Both the position numbers and the translations under genes were made by a program. Shown here piece after piece: positions 49,200-61,750 of a DNA stretch of 64,000 nucleotides. The notes under the pieces are model-generated. The model was not told where the DNA came from. It worked only from the letters and a program-made list of their open reading frames with translations, and ran no database searches. Origin of the DNA: Helianthus annuus. Taxonomy: Eukaryota > Streptophyta > Magnoliopsida > Asterales > Asteraceae. Every line of letters starts with the position of its first letter. Position 1 is the first letter of the stretch. The stretch spans positions 28,547,163-28,611,162 of the forward strand of contig NC_035436.2 of NCBI RefSeq assembly GCF_002127325.2, in the 5' to 3' direction.

Positions 49200-49466
49200 T
49201 AAAAAAGGTTGTAAAATTTAAATGTCATTGCACAATTTGAGTGCAGAATGTCAAACGAAGGTCCAGATTATCTAAAGAAATAAAATCCTCACATGCATGT
49301 CCAGATTGTTAAAAAAGTGGTCTACTACGCAATTTGAATGCGACCAAATAAATTGAAATGTCTTTGTGCCAGTGTGTGTATATACAATTTAAATTTGAAA
49401 TATTTTTCAAACATACGGTTTGGTTCGGTTTTATACGTTTGGTTGGTTTTTTGTATAAACCGTAAA
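49200..49466. other. Spacer, no gene seen
   Basis: AT-rich. Its last five bases, GTAAA (49462-49466), should be the target duplication of element Z; the partner copy lies outside the window. Confidence 0.45.
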
Positions 49467-50710
49467 TGTCACGACCCCCGACCCCACCCTAGACGGAATC
49501 GGGAGTCGCGAACAGCCAAGTGGTACCTGTGGTTATTTTTAAAAACATTGCAGCGGAAATTTCATCAGGACCGTGAGTTGGGAAAAATATCAGAGTTTAG
49601 AAAACACTGGATTTTTATTTATTAAATAGATGGGATAAAACCCATGTTTTACAAAGGTAGCTTTTCATATGGGATAAACCCGATTACATAAAACAACTTT
49701 TCTTAATTTAATTTAATTGATAAATCAAGCCACTTCTGTAAGTCTTTTGGTGCCGTATCCATCTCTTATTCCGATCTACTGTAATTACCTGAAACGCGTT
49801 TTAAAAAGGTTTTGTCAGCAGGAAATACTGAGTGAATTCATTCATTTTTATAAAATGACCCTTAGTTATAAATTACAGCATAAGAGCGATTACGATGGCT
49901 TTTATCTTATTTTTATCTGGCACTTTGTCACTTGCTGACGATGGTCATACCACTATTGGGTCTTTCCCCAAGTAGTGACGATTATCACGGTGAGGATTTA
50001 TTAGCCTAACCCGTGAGAAAACTAGTAATGTGCACAATACCCCACTAGCCAGTGATTCAAGATAACCACGACTTAATCCCTGTAATTATAACTTTGAAAA
50101 TAGTTTGGAGTATTGTAAAACATGATTGATAAAAAGAGAATGACTCACAGTATAAGCATGATTTAGCAAGCTTCTTGATTCTATTCCTTCTGATAATTAA
50201 GCGTATACTTTATTGTTCTGAATCTTCTGATGATTTAACAGCTTGTTTGATAGTAAGTGTGTAGTTGGGAGTATTCTGGTAGTTAAACATATAGTTTAAC
50301 AGAATGGAATACGTATTTGTGTAAAACTTAAATCAAACCTAACGGTAGTCACGAGATTCGAACCTTAACAAAATTCATAAAGTATCATACTTTGGATTCC
50401 GTTTACCGAAATTCACAAAGTACAGCACGTTGGCATTTATTAGATAGTTCCTGAATCGATCGGACAGAACATCGCATTGGTGATTATTGGTTAGAACACC
50501 AACGTATAGAGAGAAGAATAGAAGGAATGAGCAAAGGAAAATGAATTCCTAGGCTTCCTATTTATAGGTAAGAAGTATGAAATTTCTATGAAGTTTCCTA
50601 TAGCTTTTCTAGGAAGCTAGCTATACCTTTTCTAGGAAGCTTCCTACTCACATTTATCTATCATGTTACACCTTCCTAGCACCTTCCTTTGATATTATCT
50701 ATTTTATATT

Positions 50711-50748
<38 letters not shown>

Positions 50749-51867
50749 TATTTTCATGTATATCTATTTAGGTGTTTAACAAATCTTACTTAGCTGATTA
50801 ATTAATCTTACTTGGCTTAATTAATCGCACTTAGCTTAATTAATCTAGCTTAGCTTAATTAATTTCGCGTAGCTTAGCTTAATCTCGCTTACCTAATTAT
50901 TCATACTTAACTTAATTAACATATTAATTAATCTACTTAGCTAACTTAACTGCTAAGTTTATTTAACTATTAAGTTTACTTAGCTATTAAGTATTCTAGT
51001 AGCTCCCTGCTTACGAGTTCTAATTTCTAGATACAATGGAACTCGTATTAGTGTATTAACTCAATTCAACTTTAACGATAATCAGAGATACAAACCCTCA
51101 TAACGAATGACAAAGTGCGATACTTAAACATCCATCGAATTCATGACGAATGACAAAGTATAACCCGAGTTTGAGCAGCACTTAAACATCCATCAGATAG
51201 TTTCAATCGATCGGTCATTGAATCGTAGCAGTGATTAGAGTTATTACTCTAATAACGGGTAGAGTTTCGGGATTTAGAAGGTATCATCTCGAGCTATTAT
51301 TTACAATAATAAAAGCTGAAGGAAAGAAAAGAATTGAGTAGTGATCGAGTTAATACCCTGTAGTCGTAGCAACGTTTCCCTACCTAGAATTTCGAATTTA
51401 AGCAAAAAGAAATGATTTTGAATGAAGTTTTCGAGCACAGATGAACTGCTCATGCCCAGGCAATTTATAGCAAACTTTTGGGTTTTACGCGGCCCGCGTA
51501 AACCCTTTGATGTATCTTACGCGGCCCCCGTAAACCCTTTGATGTATCTTACGCGGCCCGCGAGGGCCATAAAGGCGGCTAAGGGTTGCTGAGTCATCCA
51601 CACGTGGCGGCACTAGACTTTTGCTTATCATTGGGTTGTCGCGGCCCGCGTGAACTTGTAGGAACATTTACGTGGCCCGTGTGAAGCCTTCATGGTTATC
51701 CGGTGATCTTCAATCCATCGCGGCTAGCGTAAGCTTAAGCTTACTCTTACGCGGCCTGCTTGAAACTCTAAATTCTTGATTTCTTGATTTCTCATGTACG
51801 TTAGGGTTTCAGGGGTTCGGGTTCCATTTACGGAGCATTTTCGGACATTTTTGGGTGAGTCGTTACA
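49467..51867 (-). repeat. 3' LTR of element Z (2401 bp)
   Basis: On the minus strand it starts TGTAACGACTCACCC and ends GGGGGTCGTGACA. It contains an AT microsatellite near 50710-50750, degenerate CTTAATTAATCT repeats around 50790-50940, and GC-rich palindromic tandem units at about 51485-51570. Confidence 0.92.
51485..51570. repeat. GC-rich palindromic tandem repeat in the Z LTR
   Basis: A unit of about 33 bp, TTACGCGGCCCGCGTAAACC and following bases, occurs twice plus a partial third copy. Each contains the palindrome TTACGCGGCCCGCGTAA or a variant. Related GCGGCCCGCGTGA words recur to about 51760. Confidence 0.8.
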
Positions 51868-53474
51868 TCCTCCCCACCTTGTTTTAAATCTCGTCCTCGA
51901 GATTTGGACTATGATATCTTCTTGGGGTTACGTTACTTCTTTTAATTAGTAAAAAACAATATATCATGGTGTCTGGGATGGAATCAAAAGATCAATATCA
52001 TAGGATAGTTGGAATTCAATGGTTTTAAAACTTTAGTTTCAGGAATTGATGTTAACCAAATGGGATGAAATAATAACATTAACAAGTTTGACTAAGTTTC
52101 ATGAATCAAAAGATATTTGATAGGCATGAATTTTGAAATAAAATGACTTTGTAGAAACAATTGAATTCAATGTCAGAAGAGAACTTACTTTGATCAATTG
52201 AGGGAGATTCTGAATTGATAAATCTCTATTTGTGAATGGAAGTATGAAAAATGATTTTTCAATGATCAACTCGAAAATCAATATCGTTTACTTAAATGGT
52301 AAGGGTACACTGGATAATACAATAGAATTTAGTGTACCATGGTCTGAATACATAACTGTATCAGGACTATTAAAATGACGAATTAAACGAATGACGTATG
52401 AATAGGGTTTTGTTATTAGCACAAGCTACAAATTTATACGGACACTGCAAGGTGCTGTAAGAATTCAATAATTATGGTGACCGAGTAAATTCACCGTTTT
52501 AGAAATTAACTGAGAGTTTCAAGGAAGCGAATCTGGATATTTCAAAAGATGAGATGTTCAGATGAATGAGATGAAATGATATAGTTTCCAAGGTGATTAG
52601 GTTCAAGCCAAAAGAGATATATGATCAATGAATGTGAATATTTACAAGTTGTAAATGACTTTAGAAACAATAGAAGTCATTGTCAAAGGGAACTTACTTT
52701 GATTGTCAAGTGAGGACGACTCGGAATCAACAAGCTTGAATGAAATAGAAATACGAAAACGGGTAGAGTTTCGGGATTTAGAAGGTATAATATCAATACA
52801 TAGATCGAACAAGCGGATTTAATATCAATACACAATAAATAATTAAATAATTAAATCCGAGCATGGTGTGAGCAACGAGATTAGTGCAAGCTTCAAATTT
52901 GTGAAAACGTCACCACAAGGTGATCGTGATCAAAGAAATGATGAAGTCGAAGGCCAAGCAAGCATGTTATGGTTCAAAGCAAATGAAGTGCTTGTTGGTA
53001 CTATTTTGAATATGATAGCCTCAATCCATCATATGGGATCTTAAATGGAATACGTAATGCGAGCAAGTTCAAGCAATTGAACTTGGTTTAAACACAACGA
53101 GTTCATATATTGATAAGAAAGTTCTGACATGGTCACAATAAAAACCATGTATACCATTCAAAAGAAAATCGAGTTTTTCAGGAAATTCATCGATTCAATA
53201 TCAAAGAATTATCGTTTTGCAAAAATGCGGTTTACAATGCAAAGATCAAGTATAACAAAACGAGATTTGAACTTTTGATAAAACATCAAATTGGAATGAA
53301 GCCCTCCTATGGTCTCCATTACTCAAATGAACCACATGTGCAACAAACAGTGCATGTGTAACGTGTGGATTTACCAAGAAATGAAATAGATCAATATTTG
53401 CTACTATGAAAGAAATCCTCATGGTATGATGACCTTTTAAGGGAAACAGTAATGCAAAAGTCTATTCACAGAGG
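51868..53474 (-). other. Non-coding interior of element Z, 3' part
   Basis: No coding capacity. The polypurine tract (GGTGGGGAGGATG on the minus strand) is at 51868-51880. The stretch aligns in blocks with the family A interior, but lacks about 1.3 kb present there (about 38500-39860). At the deletion point near 52757 lies a 30-odd bp copy of Z LTR sequence. Confidence 0.75.
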
Positions 53475-53479
53475 TCAGA

Positions 53480-54428
53480 TGTTAGGATCTGAGGCTGTCA
53501 TGATTGTATTTGTTTGTATGAACTTGACATATCAATAAATGTAAAACAATGTAAAGTGCAGCGGAAATGGATACAAACTTTGTAAACACAATCAAAGGAA
53601 GAAAATAGTTTGATAAACACATGCTTTTCATTGAGTCGAAGGATTAAACATACAAAGCAAATGATTACAGCATGTTTACATAAACTAAGCTCCCCCTCAG
53701 CCAGATACTTCAAGGTTGGTTGCACAAGATGAAAGGATTGGACTGGAGAAGAAGAATCTACTCAGTCAATCAAATGTAACAGTACAGGGTACTGTTACAT
53801 TTATAGGCAGTCCAAACCACTGAGGCATCTCAGCTGACGTCACCATGAAAGCGACATCTAACAGACTAACAAACCCTATCTACTGTTCTACAACTACTGA
53901 TCATACAAACACTGATTATACTTAAAACACTGATGTATAAACACTGATTCTTCATTCCACTGTTGCAGTCGACCACTGATGTTGAGCATCAGTGCTTTCT
54001 TCAAAGGGTGATCAGGCCTTGAAAGAGCAGTACTTTGGTTCTTCATCAGTGCTTGGAATTCATCAGTAGATTGAACTTTCAGCCTTTAAACTTCATCAGT
54101 GCTTTGGCTTTACATTACATAAAGAGAATGAAAACTGCTGCTGCATCCTTCCACTGTTGTGAACCCAGCAGCACTTGTCACGAACAGCAGTGCTTGATTC
54201 AAGGCAGTAGATTGGGCAGCAGGGCTATAGTTCTTCATCAATCTTTGACTTGATCAGTACCTTCCAGGAACAGCAGTTGTTGATAAGGGCAGTACTTGGA
54301 GCATATCAGCTGTTAGGATCACTTTCAAGGGGAAAGTTTAGTGCAACCTGCTTCTTATGATGAATCCACTGTTTTGAACCAGTTTTGGCTTTACATCATC
54401 TGTTCCTCTGTAGGGTTCAATCCCAACA
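53480..54428 (-). repeat. Solo LTR of a Ty1/copia (SIRE-like) element (949 bp)
   Basis: Read on the minus strand it starts TGTTGGGATTGAACCC, a start typical of SIRE/Maximus LTRs, and ends GATCCTAACA. The duplication TCAGA is perfect (53475-53479 and 54429-54433). A TATAAATG on the minus strand at about 53797-53806 fits the orientation. No interior remains, so it is a recombination product. Confidence 0.88.
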
Positions 54429-54433
54429 TCAGA

Positions 54434-55713
54434 ATTTCAACAAAAGAAATTTAAGAATTTTATCTGAAATTTTGTGTGATAACTGTTGTTAAGTGACATT
54501 ACCAAGGAATGTCGAATAGAATGAAATAGGGGATTTTGCAAAGGTATGTTACTCCTTTTGCAGCGTCAAAAATTGGATTAGACTATGCACCGATTGTTGT
54601 GAAATCTTGTTCTATCGTACCTCAGCAAGATTCATGTCGTTTGTAGGATCACGTGGCCAAGTGCTGCTTTTTGATTAGTAGTTCTTCCACTAACGGGATT
54701 CGCATTGGAGTCGTCATGCCCAATTATATTTTCCAAAGGTCTTGCCTTGAAAGTCGTGTGTGATATACTTCGACGTCTGTGGACATATAAAAGTTTCATG
54801 TGTTTTCTTGTGCACTAGCACAACTTTACATGTTTCTTACTTGCGTTAATAGTTTATGGTATCGCATTGGAAATTCTTATACTTTTGACGGTGTCCCAAC
54901 TTAATGGGTTTCCATCATTATTATTGTCGCTCGAGTTACGAGGTAGATGATCAAACGAAATAATGTTTGATATCGATATATGTAAGAGATTCTTGATAAA
55001 GGAATCTAGATTTATTATTGACACATATGCTTGTGCCTTATTTCAAATTGTCAATCCTTATGGTTTTTGGATTTCCTTATAGATATACATATCTATATAA
55101 TCATATATTTCACATGCTGTAATATACATACCTTTAGTAAGGTCAATGTATTTAACAGATTCATATTTCCAAAAACAAATCAGTTATCAGGTCATGATAC
55201 TATTTAGGGAAATCTTATCACTTGTTTGATATATTATATACCTGCTTACCCGGTTCTAGCCGGAGAGGTAACCTCAGTACATCCGGACAAGCTGGAGAGT
55301 CTGCTCCACCATACCCAGTCTTACCGGAGAAGAAATTTGTATTTCCCATAAATAGTATTTTTCTTAAATCATGATTTGGAAAGTGCATTATGACTTTCAA
55401 CAAGGACTAAGCAAATTAGTCTTCACATGACGGATCATGTTCTAGAACAAAGTAGTACTAATAAATAAGAAATAACAGTGGTCAAGTGTTATTGCTTATT
55501 TATTATACTTGCAATGTTCTAGTTATTATTCTCACGGTATACCAAAACCCATCACACTTTATTTACACAAGTATTTTGCTTAGCTTATACTAAGGCATTT
55601 TTTTCTTAAGTTCAAGTCTAAATACTATCATGTGTGCTACCAGTTAAAATTCCCTAACTCTTTTATTTAAGCTTAAGTATTATTATCACAACACCTATTG
55701 GCTTAAATCAGTG
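54434..55713 (-). other. Non-coding interior of element Z, 5' part
   Basis: Continues the interior after the solo LTR. The block around 55205-55350 matches 36965-37090 of the family A element on opposite window strands. No coding capacity is seen. Confidence 0.75.
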
Positions 55714-55727
55714 GCTGTGATACCACC
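55714..55727 (-). other. Primer binding site of element Z
   Basis: On the minus strand, GGTGGTATCACAGC follows the LTR end. It is the initiator-Met primer site with one mismatch (CAC where family A has CAG). Confidence 0.75.
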
Positions 55728-55730
55728 TTC

Positions 55731-57507
55731 TGTCACGACCCCCGACCCAACCCTGGACGGAATCGGGAGCCGCGAACAGCCAAGTGGTACCGGTGGTTAT
55801 TTTTAAAAACATTGCAGTGGAAATTTCATCAGGACCGTGAGTTAGGAAAAATATCAGAGTTTAGAAAACACCGGATTTTTATTTATTAAATAGATGGGAT
55901 AAAACCCATGTTTTACAAAGGTAGCTTTTCATATGGGATAAACCCGATTACATAAAACAACTTTTCTTAATTTAATTTAATTGATAAATCAAGCCACTTC
56001 TGTAAGCCTTTTGGTGCCGTATCTATCTCTTATTCCGATCTACTGTAATTACCTGAAACGCGTTTTAAAAAGGTTTTTTCAGCAGGAAATACAGAGTGAG
56101 TTCATTCATTTTTATAAAATGACCCTTAGTTATAAATTACAGCATAAGAGCAATTACGATGGCTTTTATCTTATTTTTATCTGGCACTTTGTCACTTGCT
56201 GACGACGATCATACCACTATTGGGTCTTTCCCCAAGTAGTGACGATTATCACGGTGAGGATTTATTAGCCTAAACCGTTAGAAAACTAGTAATGTGCACA
56301 ATACCCCACTAGCCAGTGATTCAAGATAACCACGACTTAATCCCTGTAATTATAACTTTGAAAATAGTTTGGAGTATTGTAAAACATGATTGATAAAAAG
56401 AGAATGACTCATAGTATAAGCATGATTTAGCAAGCTTCTTGATTCTATTCCTTCTGATAATTAAGCGTATATTTTATTGTTCTGAATCTTCTGATGATTT
56501 AACAGCTTGTTTGATAGTAAGTGTGTAGTTGGGAGTATTCTGGTAGTTAAACATATAGTTTAACAGAATGGAATACGTATTTGTGTAAAACTCAAATCAA
56601 ACCTAACGGTAGTCACGAGATTTGAACCTTAACAAAATTCATAAAGTATCATACTTTGGATTCCGTTTACCGAAATTCACAAAGTACAGCACGTTGGCAT
56701 TTATTAGATGGTTCCTGAATCGATCGGACAGAACATCACATTGGTGATTATTGGTTAGAACACCAACGTATAGAGAGAAGAATAGAAGGAATGAGCAAAG
56801 GAAAATGTATTCCTAGGCTTCCTATTTATAGGTAAGAAGTATGAAATTTCTAGGAAGTTTCCTATAGCTTTTCTAGGAAGCTAGCTATACCTTTTCTAGG
56901 AAGCTTCCTACTCACATTTATCTATCCTGTTACACCTTCCTAGCACATTCCTTTGATATTATCTATTTTATATTTATATATATATATATATCATGTATAT
57001 CTATTTAGGTGTTTAATAAATCTTACTTAGCTGATTAATTAATCTTACTTGGCTTAATTAATCTTGCTTAATCTTAATTAATCACACTTACCTTAATTAA
57101 TCTAGCTTAGCTTAATTAATTTAGCTTAGCTTAGCTTAATCTCGCTTAACTAATTATTCATACTTAACTTAATTAACAGATTAATTAATCTACTTAGCTA
57201 ACTTAACTGTTAAGTTTATTTAATTATTAAGTTTACTTAGCTATTAAGTATTCTATCAGCTCCCTGCTTACGAGTTCTAATTTCTAGATACAATGGAACT
57301 CGTATTAGTGTATTAACTCAATTCAACTTTAACGATAATCACGAGATACAAACCCTCATAACGAATGACAAAGTGCGATACTTAAACATCCATCGAATTC
57401 ACGACGAATGACGAAGTATAACCCGAGTTTGAGCAGCACTTAAACATCCATCAGATAGTTTCAATCGATCGGTCATTGAATCATAGCAGTGATTAGAGTT
57501 ATTACTC
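55731..57507 (-). repeat. 5' LTR of element Z, partial (1777 bp)
   Basis: Closely matches 49467-51249 apart from the AT microsatellite and small changes. The match stops at ATTACTC (57507), where the Tat-type element begins. The remaining 0.6 kb should lie to the right of the window. Confidence 0.9.
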
Positions 57508-58379
57508 TGAAGAAACACCGAACTAATTATGAGACTAATCAGTTTGGTTTATGTTTCTATCATAGTGGTTAATCTTCTAATGATTATCTGAGCTCCGACT
57601 TTGATGCTTAATCCTGCAAAACAGAACACCGTTACTCGTCAAAAGGAGAATGTGGGGGTTTCCCTCTTAACTGGGCTCCGGCGTGAGAATAAGCGACTGC
57701 TTTGGGAGGATAATTAAGTATTAAGAGTGAGAGTAGAGGGAATGGAATGTTTAACCTGTGGAGTGAGGTCTCTATTTATAGCCGGAGAGGTGTAAGGGGA
57801 TATTGGCTGATGGGCCTTGGGCCGGTAATTAACAACATAATGGATATGCTCTTTGTCTCACTGGTGTCGACCGTTAGTGGCTTCTAGAAGTTCTCTGGCG
57901 CTGGCGCGACTTGATTGGAGCCACGTGTCATTGTTATCGGCCATGTCGTCCTTCTGCCATCAGCAGACAAGTGGAGATCGTGGGACAGATGTCTCCGTCC
58001 TCTGATTGGTGCCACGTAGGCGTCCTTAAGTACTTCTCGTTCTCTGTACGTCAGACGATCGTGGAGCACGATTGAACAAAGCCTGCTGGATGTTCATTGG
58101 CTCCTTTTCTCTGCCACTTGTACCCTTTGTACCTTCATACCCTGGGCCCGCGCTGTAACTTTTGTCTGAGTTGCGCAGGCTTGCAGGTAGTGAAGGTTCT
58201 TATCAGATTTCTAAGTGTCGTAATTGTAGTTCTATTCTGACTGGACCTCGCGCCTCTTCGTGGGATGTGCCAATACGCGCGCGAGGTTGCCTTAGCAAGA
58301 GTATTGTTGAATAAGGAGTATGGCCCTTTGCATAGCCTTGATGAAGGATTGCGCAGTTTTTTGGGGCCATACCCCTTCA
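57508..58379 (-). repeat. 3' LTR of the Tat-type element (872 bp)
   Basis: On the minus strand it starts TGAAGGGGTATGGCCCC after a G-rich tract and ends GGTGTTTCTTCA, giving inverted ends TGAAG/CTTCA. A TATAAATAGAG box at 57780-57773 (minus) lies about 270 bp before the LTR end. The left end is fixed by the breakpoint in the Z LTR; the other end is inferred. Confidence 0.8.
57773..57780 (-). promoter_or_regulatory. TATA box of the Tat-type LTR
   Basis: TATAAATA on the minus strand, preceded by GGC and followed by GAGACC. It lies inside the LTR at a position expected for the U3/R border. Confidence 0.6.
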
Positions 58380-58391
58380 AGTCCCCCCAGT
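58380..58391 (-). other. Polypurine tract of the Tat-type element
   Basis: On the minus strand ACTGGGGGGACT lies immediately before the LTR start TGAAGGGG. Confidence 0.65.
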
Positions 58392-58866
58392 CCAGTGCTG
58401 CACCATGCGCAAGGAGAGTGGTTGGAGCTCTGGACTTAGAAAAGGTAAGTTATAGAGGTTGCTTGTTTTAGGTTTATAGGCGCGCGCGTATAGGAGCTGG
58501 CGATTATTACGGCGCGACTATGTATCTGTTAGTTGATTGTTGCCCATTGAATAAGCTTGTATATAAGGTAAATTGCGCGCTTCTAGGTAACTTCCTCGTT
58601 AAGTGTTAGGAGATTTGGGCGGGAAATCCCTCGAAATTTGAATTCTGACGGTTTGGTGAGATAAGTCTTTGATTGTGACCCATGAGTTGACTCCTGGCAC
58701 GGATGTCATCATGCCGTCTATGACGGTTCCACTTTTCGTCAGGAGAGTGAGGCCCACGCGCGTGTGGTAACCGTCACCCCTGCTTTTACGCGTTACGTGG
58801 CATCCTCTAGTTGGTCAGGAGAGCGGCGAATGCGGCACGTTTATCCATCGCATTAAATGCGATAGG

Positions 58867-58874
58867 TATATATA
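58867..58874 (+). promoter_or_regulatory. TATA box of the antisense gene in the Tat-type element
   Basis: TATATATA lies 166 bp upstream of the ATG at 59033, followed by a CT-rich leader (TTCTCTCTAATCTTC). It is outside the LTR, so the gene seems to have its own promoter facing away from the LTR. Confidence 0.55.
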
Positions 58875-59032
58875 TTCGGTAGAGGTGAGAGGAAACGACT
58901 CATCTTGTGCTCTTTTCTACTCGTTTCTCTCTAATCTTCTTCTCTTCTTCAAATCTTCAAGCCTGTGTAGCAGTTCTTCAAGTTCTTCATACCTGAATTT
59001 CTTGAATATTCAACGATTCTTCAACAAAACCG

Positions 59033-61750
59033 ATGGCAGAAGAACATGTTGAGGATAATCCCGGAGAAGAAGGGCCGGTCCCGGTTCTCCGGTGGGACTT
59101 AGGCTTGTTTGAGCAAATAGAGGAGTTTCCGGTTTCCACCAGAATGGGATGCTAGGTATCCGGCCCAGAATCAAACAGTCGCCGATGCGCCGCCGGGCTA
59201 TATTACGTTATATGAAGATTTCTTCCTTCAAGGTAACTTCCGGCTGCCGGCGACGAACTTCATGGGGAACATTCTGCATTTCTACAACTTTCATATTTCA
59301 CAGATGAGCCCTCCCGGGATGGTTAGGTTTCGACATTTCGAGTTCTTATGCCGAGCCCATGGCATTGAGCCCACTGTTGAGAAGTTCCGGGCATTTTATC
59401 AGCTCCAACGGACTATGGGTTTTTTTTCTTTTGCCAGCCGTGGGGCTACGAGGAAGATCTTGTTGAACCCACCGAAGAGTTTCCATGATTGGAAACCTAA
59501 ATTTTTCTTTATTCGCGAAGAGGTGCTCCCGATCACCATGCCTTTTCGGGACTGGAGTGAGCCGGTGTTGAAAGAACATCTTCCAATTCCCAAACATAAC
59601 AGGTGGTATCAGCAACTAACTCCAACCCCTAACCGGGTATTTGGAGAGAATGTCTTAGTCGCGGCGCGCATGAGTGACCGATGGCCGGCTGATAGCGAGG
59701 AGGTTCCTGTCTTGAGGATTGGTGATCAAGGTCAGTGATTTCCTTAAATTCCCTGATTTCATGTTTCATTCTTTATTTTACTCATACGATTTGATGTGTA
59801 GAGGCACACTTGTATCAAGCTGCTTTCGCTACGTTTGGTGGGTCTATGGGCATGCGCCCACTCCGAGATGGGGAGGAATGCTGGTATGAGCAGATAAGGA
59901 GCAATTTCATGTACCCAGTTGCTGATTCCCTCGCCGATCCGCCCACTGCAACTGAAGGTGCGCATATACCTAACCCTCGACCCTTGCGCTCCGTGACTTC
60001 TGCTGGGAAAGAAGTTGTTTATCTTTCCAGCGAGGAGTCCGTGGGATCGTCAAATGGAGAGCTAAGTCCATGGTCTCAAATCTTTGTAGGTGTGTTGCGC
60101 GATTTGGGCATAGACCCGGAAGAGAAGAAGAAGAAGCCTCCGAAAAAGAAGAAGGTTATCACCCTGGACCCTGAGGTGACCAGCAAAGGAGCTGGGAGTA
60201 GACGCGCAACTGTTGCTGCTACTGACAAAGGTACTTTCCGCCTTCGTCAAAGTAACCTTGAAGACTATGTTATGATCAGTGATTCACTCGAGGGTTTATC
60301 GCGTATAGGAGAGAAGAGAACCGGAGCAGGAGGCTCTAAGAGTTCAGGGAGCATGGGCTCCCGTAATCCGGATGCTGGGGCTACCCCGTCGTCTGCCGCG
60401 CAGGAGGCGGAGGATGAAGAAGAAACGCCGGAAGAGCCTGCGGTCCAGTTGATAAGAAAAAGGAGCCGGGAGGCCGCGCATGGGGCCACTGTATTGCCGA
60501 AAGCGGGCGAGGCTCCCTTGATTGGGAAGAAGAGCAACTTGCGCTTACTCTACAGATTCTCCCCTGGTTAGTATTTTGTTTACTTGTACTTGTAATATTC
60601 TTCTTTCTAATACCTCATCCTTGCAGAGGCTGAAAAGAAGAAGACCGAAAAGGGGGTTACTGTCACAGAGCCCTTGGAGCCGGCCCAGAAAAGGCCCCGG
60701 CCTACCAAGGTCACCATCAAGCCGTATACTTCTTCTCAGTCTGACAAGGGGAAACAGAAGGGGGCTGAGAAGCCTGTGCGTGAAAAAGAGGTTGCGAGAG
60801 AGAGAGAGAGTTGTTGACAAGGAGAAGATTGTTGAGAAGCCTCCTACTAGACCGGGGGGGTCTGAGGTTACTGCCCCCATCACCACTGATGCGGCGCAGG
60901 GGTCGGGGCCCACTCCTGTTACTGAGCATGCGCCACTCATTACTGATAAGGAGAAAACCTCGGTGGAGAAACCTGTTGAGCCTTCGCCGGCTGCTGTCCA
61001 TGCCCAAACTGGGCCGGTGGTTAGGGAACAGGCTACTGCTGCTGCTGGAGGGAGCGCTGGCTTTGCTGCTGGCCAAGCTGGCGCCGGAAGTCGTGGTGAA
61101 TTGCTTCACTCTCCCATAGGTCCGATGGACACTTTGGGAGATGTTTATTATAAGTCTTACACCGAGGAAAGTCGGGGTGAAGCGCTGCATCAGCCTCCAT
61201 GGAGCCTTAAACAGAAGGATACCTTCCTTGAATTCCCCCTTGCCACGATTGGCTTTTTAACTCTATCCCTCCCGGTGAAGTAAATCGTCAGAGGGAAAGA
61301 TCCCACAGCGCGCTTTATCATGCATATGTTGTTGGTGAAGCCAACACTCGCGCTGCTAACCATCAGATTGTTCGCGAATGGCGAACTATGGTTAGGGAGA
61401 GGGAAGAGTGGGAGAAGTACCGGGAGCGGTTGTTGAAGAAGGCGAAATCTTTTGAGAGATCGAAGGCCGACTTTGATGAGGAGAGGGCGAAGTTTGAAGT
61501 AGATAAGAAGGGTGAAGAATGGGGCCGTGAAGGCCTTAGAAACAAACTTCGTGCTGCTGAGGAACTCCTCTCAAAGGAACGGTTGTTGAATGTTTATGTT
61601 TACTTTTATTCTCTCGTTACAATTATTGCACTGTTATTTGAAACTTTGGTTAAGTTAGCGCGAATAAAAGTAGGTGTATTTCAAGGGCTGGCGATTCACC
61701 GAAGTGTTTTCGTGCTAAGCAAAAGTTTAACATGCATTTGTAACTTGTGA
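59033..61750 (+). pseudogene. Antisense Tat gene, gypsy-type (Transposase_28-like) protein, three exons, three frameshifts
   Basis: The ATG is at 59033 (MAEEHVEDNPGEEG). Exons are inferred at 59033-59730, 59802-60566 and 60627 onward; both introns (71 and 60 bp) are GT-AG and in phase 1. Exon 1 has the conserved domain (GNFRLPATNFMGNILHFYNF, GMVRFRHFEFLCRAHGIEP, PPKSFHDWKPKFFFIREE). Exon 2 has a lysine-rich NLS-like run (KKKKPPKKKKV). Exon 3 ends in a charged coiled coil (REEWEKYRERLLKKAKSFE). Lesions: an extra base near 59143 with TAG at 59153, a change in a GA microsatellite (60797-60810) giving TGA at 60815, and another shift near 61225. The true 3' end is uncertain; clear coding ends near 61590. 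Function is unknown. It converges with pol, which ends at 61920 on the other strand. Confidence 0.8.

Larger units (their letters stand above)
49467..57507 (-). mobile_element. Element Z: non-autonomous LTR retrotransposon related to family A, right LTR cut by a later insertion
   Basis: Minus-strand layout: left LTR 49467-51867 (2401 bp), polypurine tract, non-coding interior 51868-55730, primer site, and right LTR from 55731. The right LTR matches the left until 57507, where a Tat-type element starts. The ends (GGTCGTGACA; TGTAACGACTC), the CTCGAGGACGAGATTT motif and interior blocks are shared with family A. No gag or pol is encoded. The interior is interrupted by a copia-type solo LTR. Confidence 0.9.
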
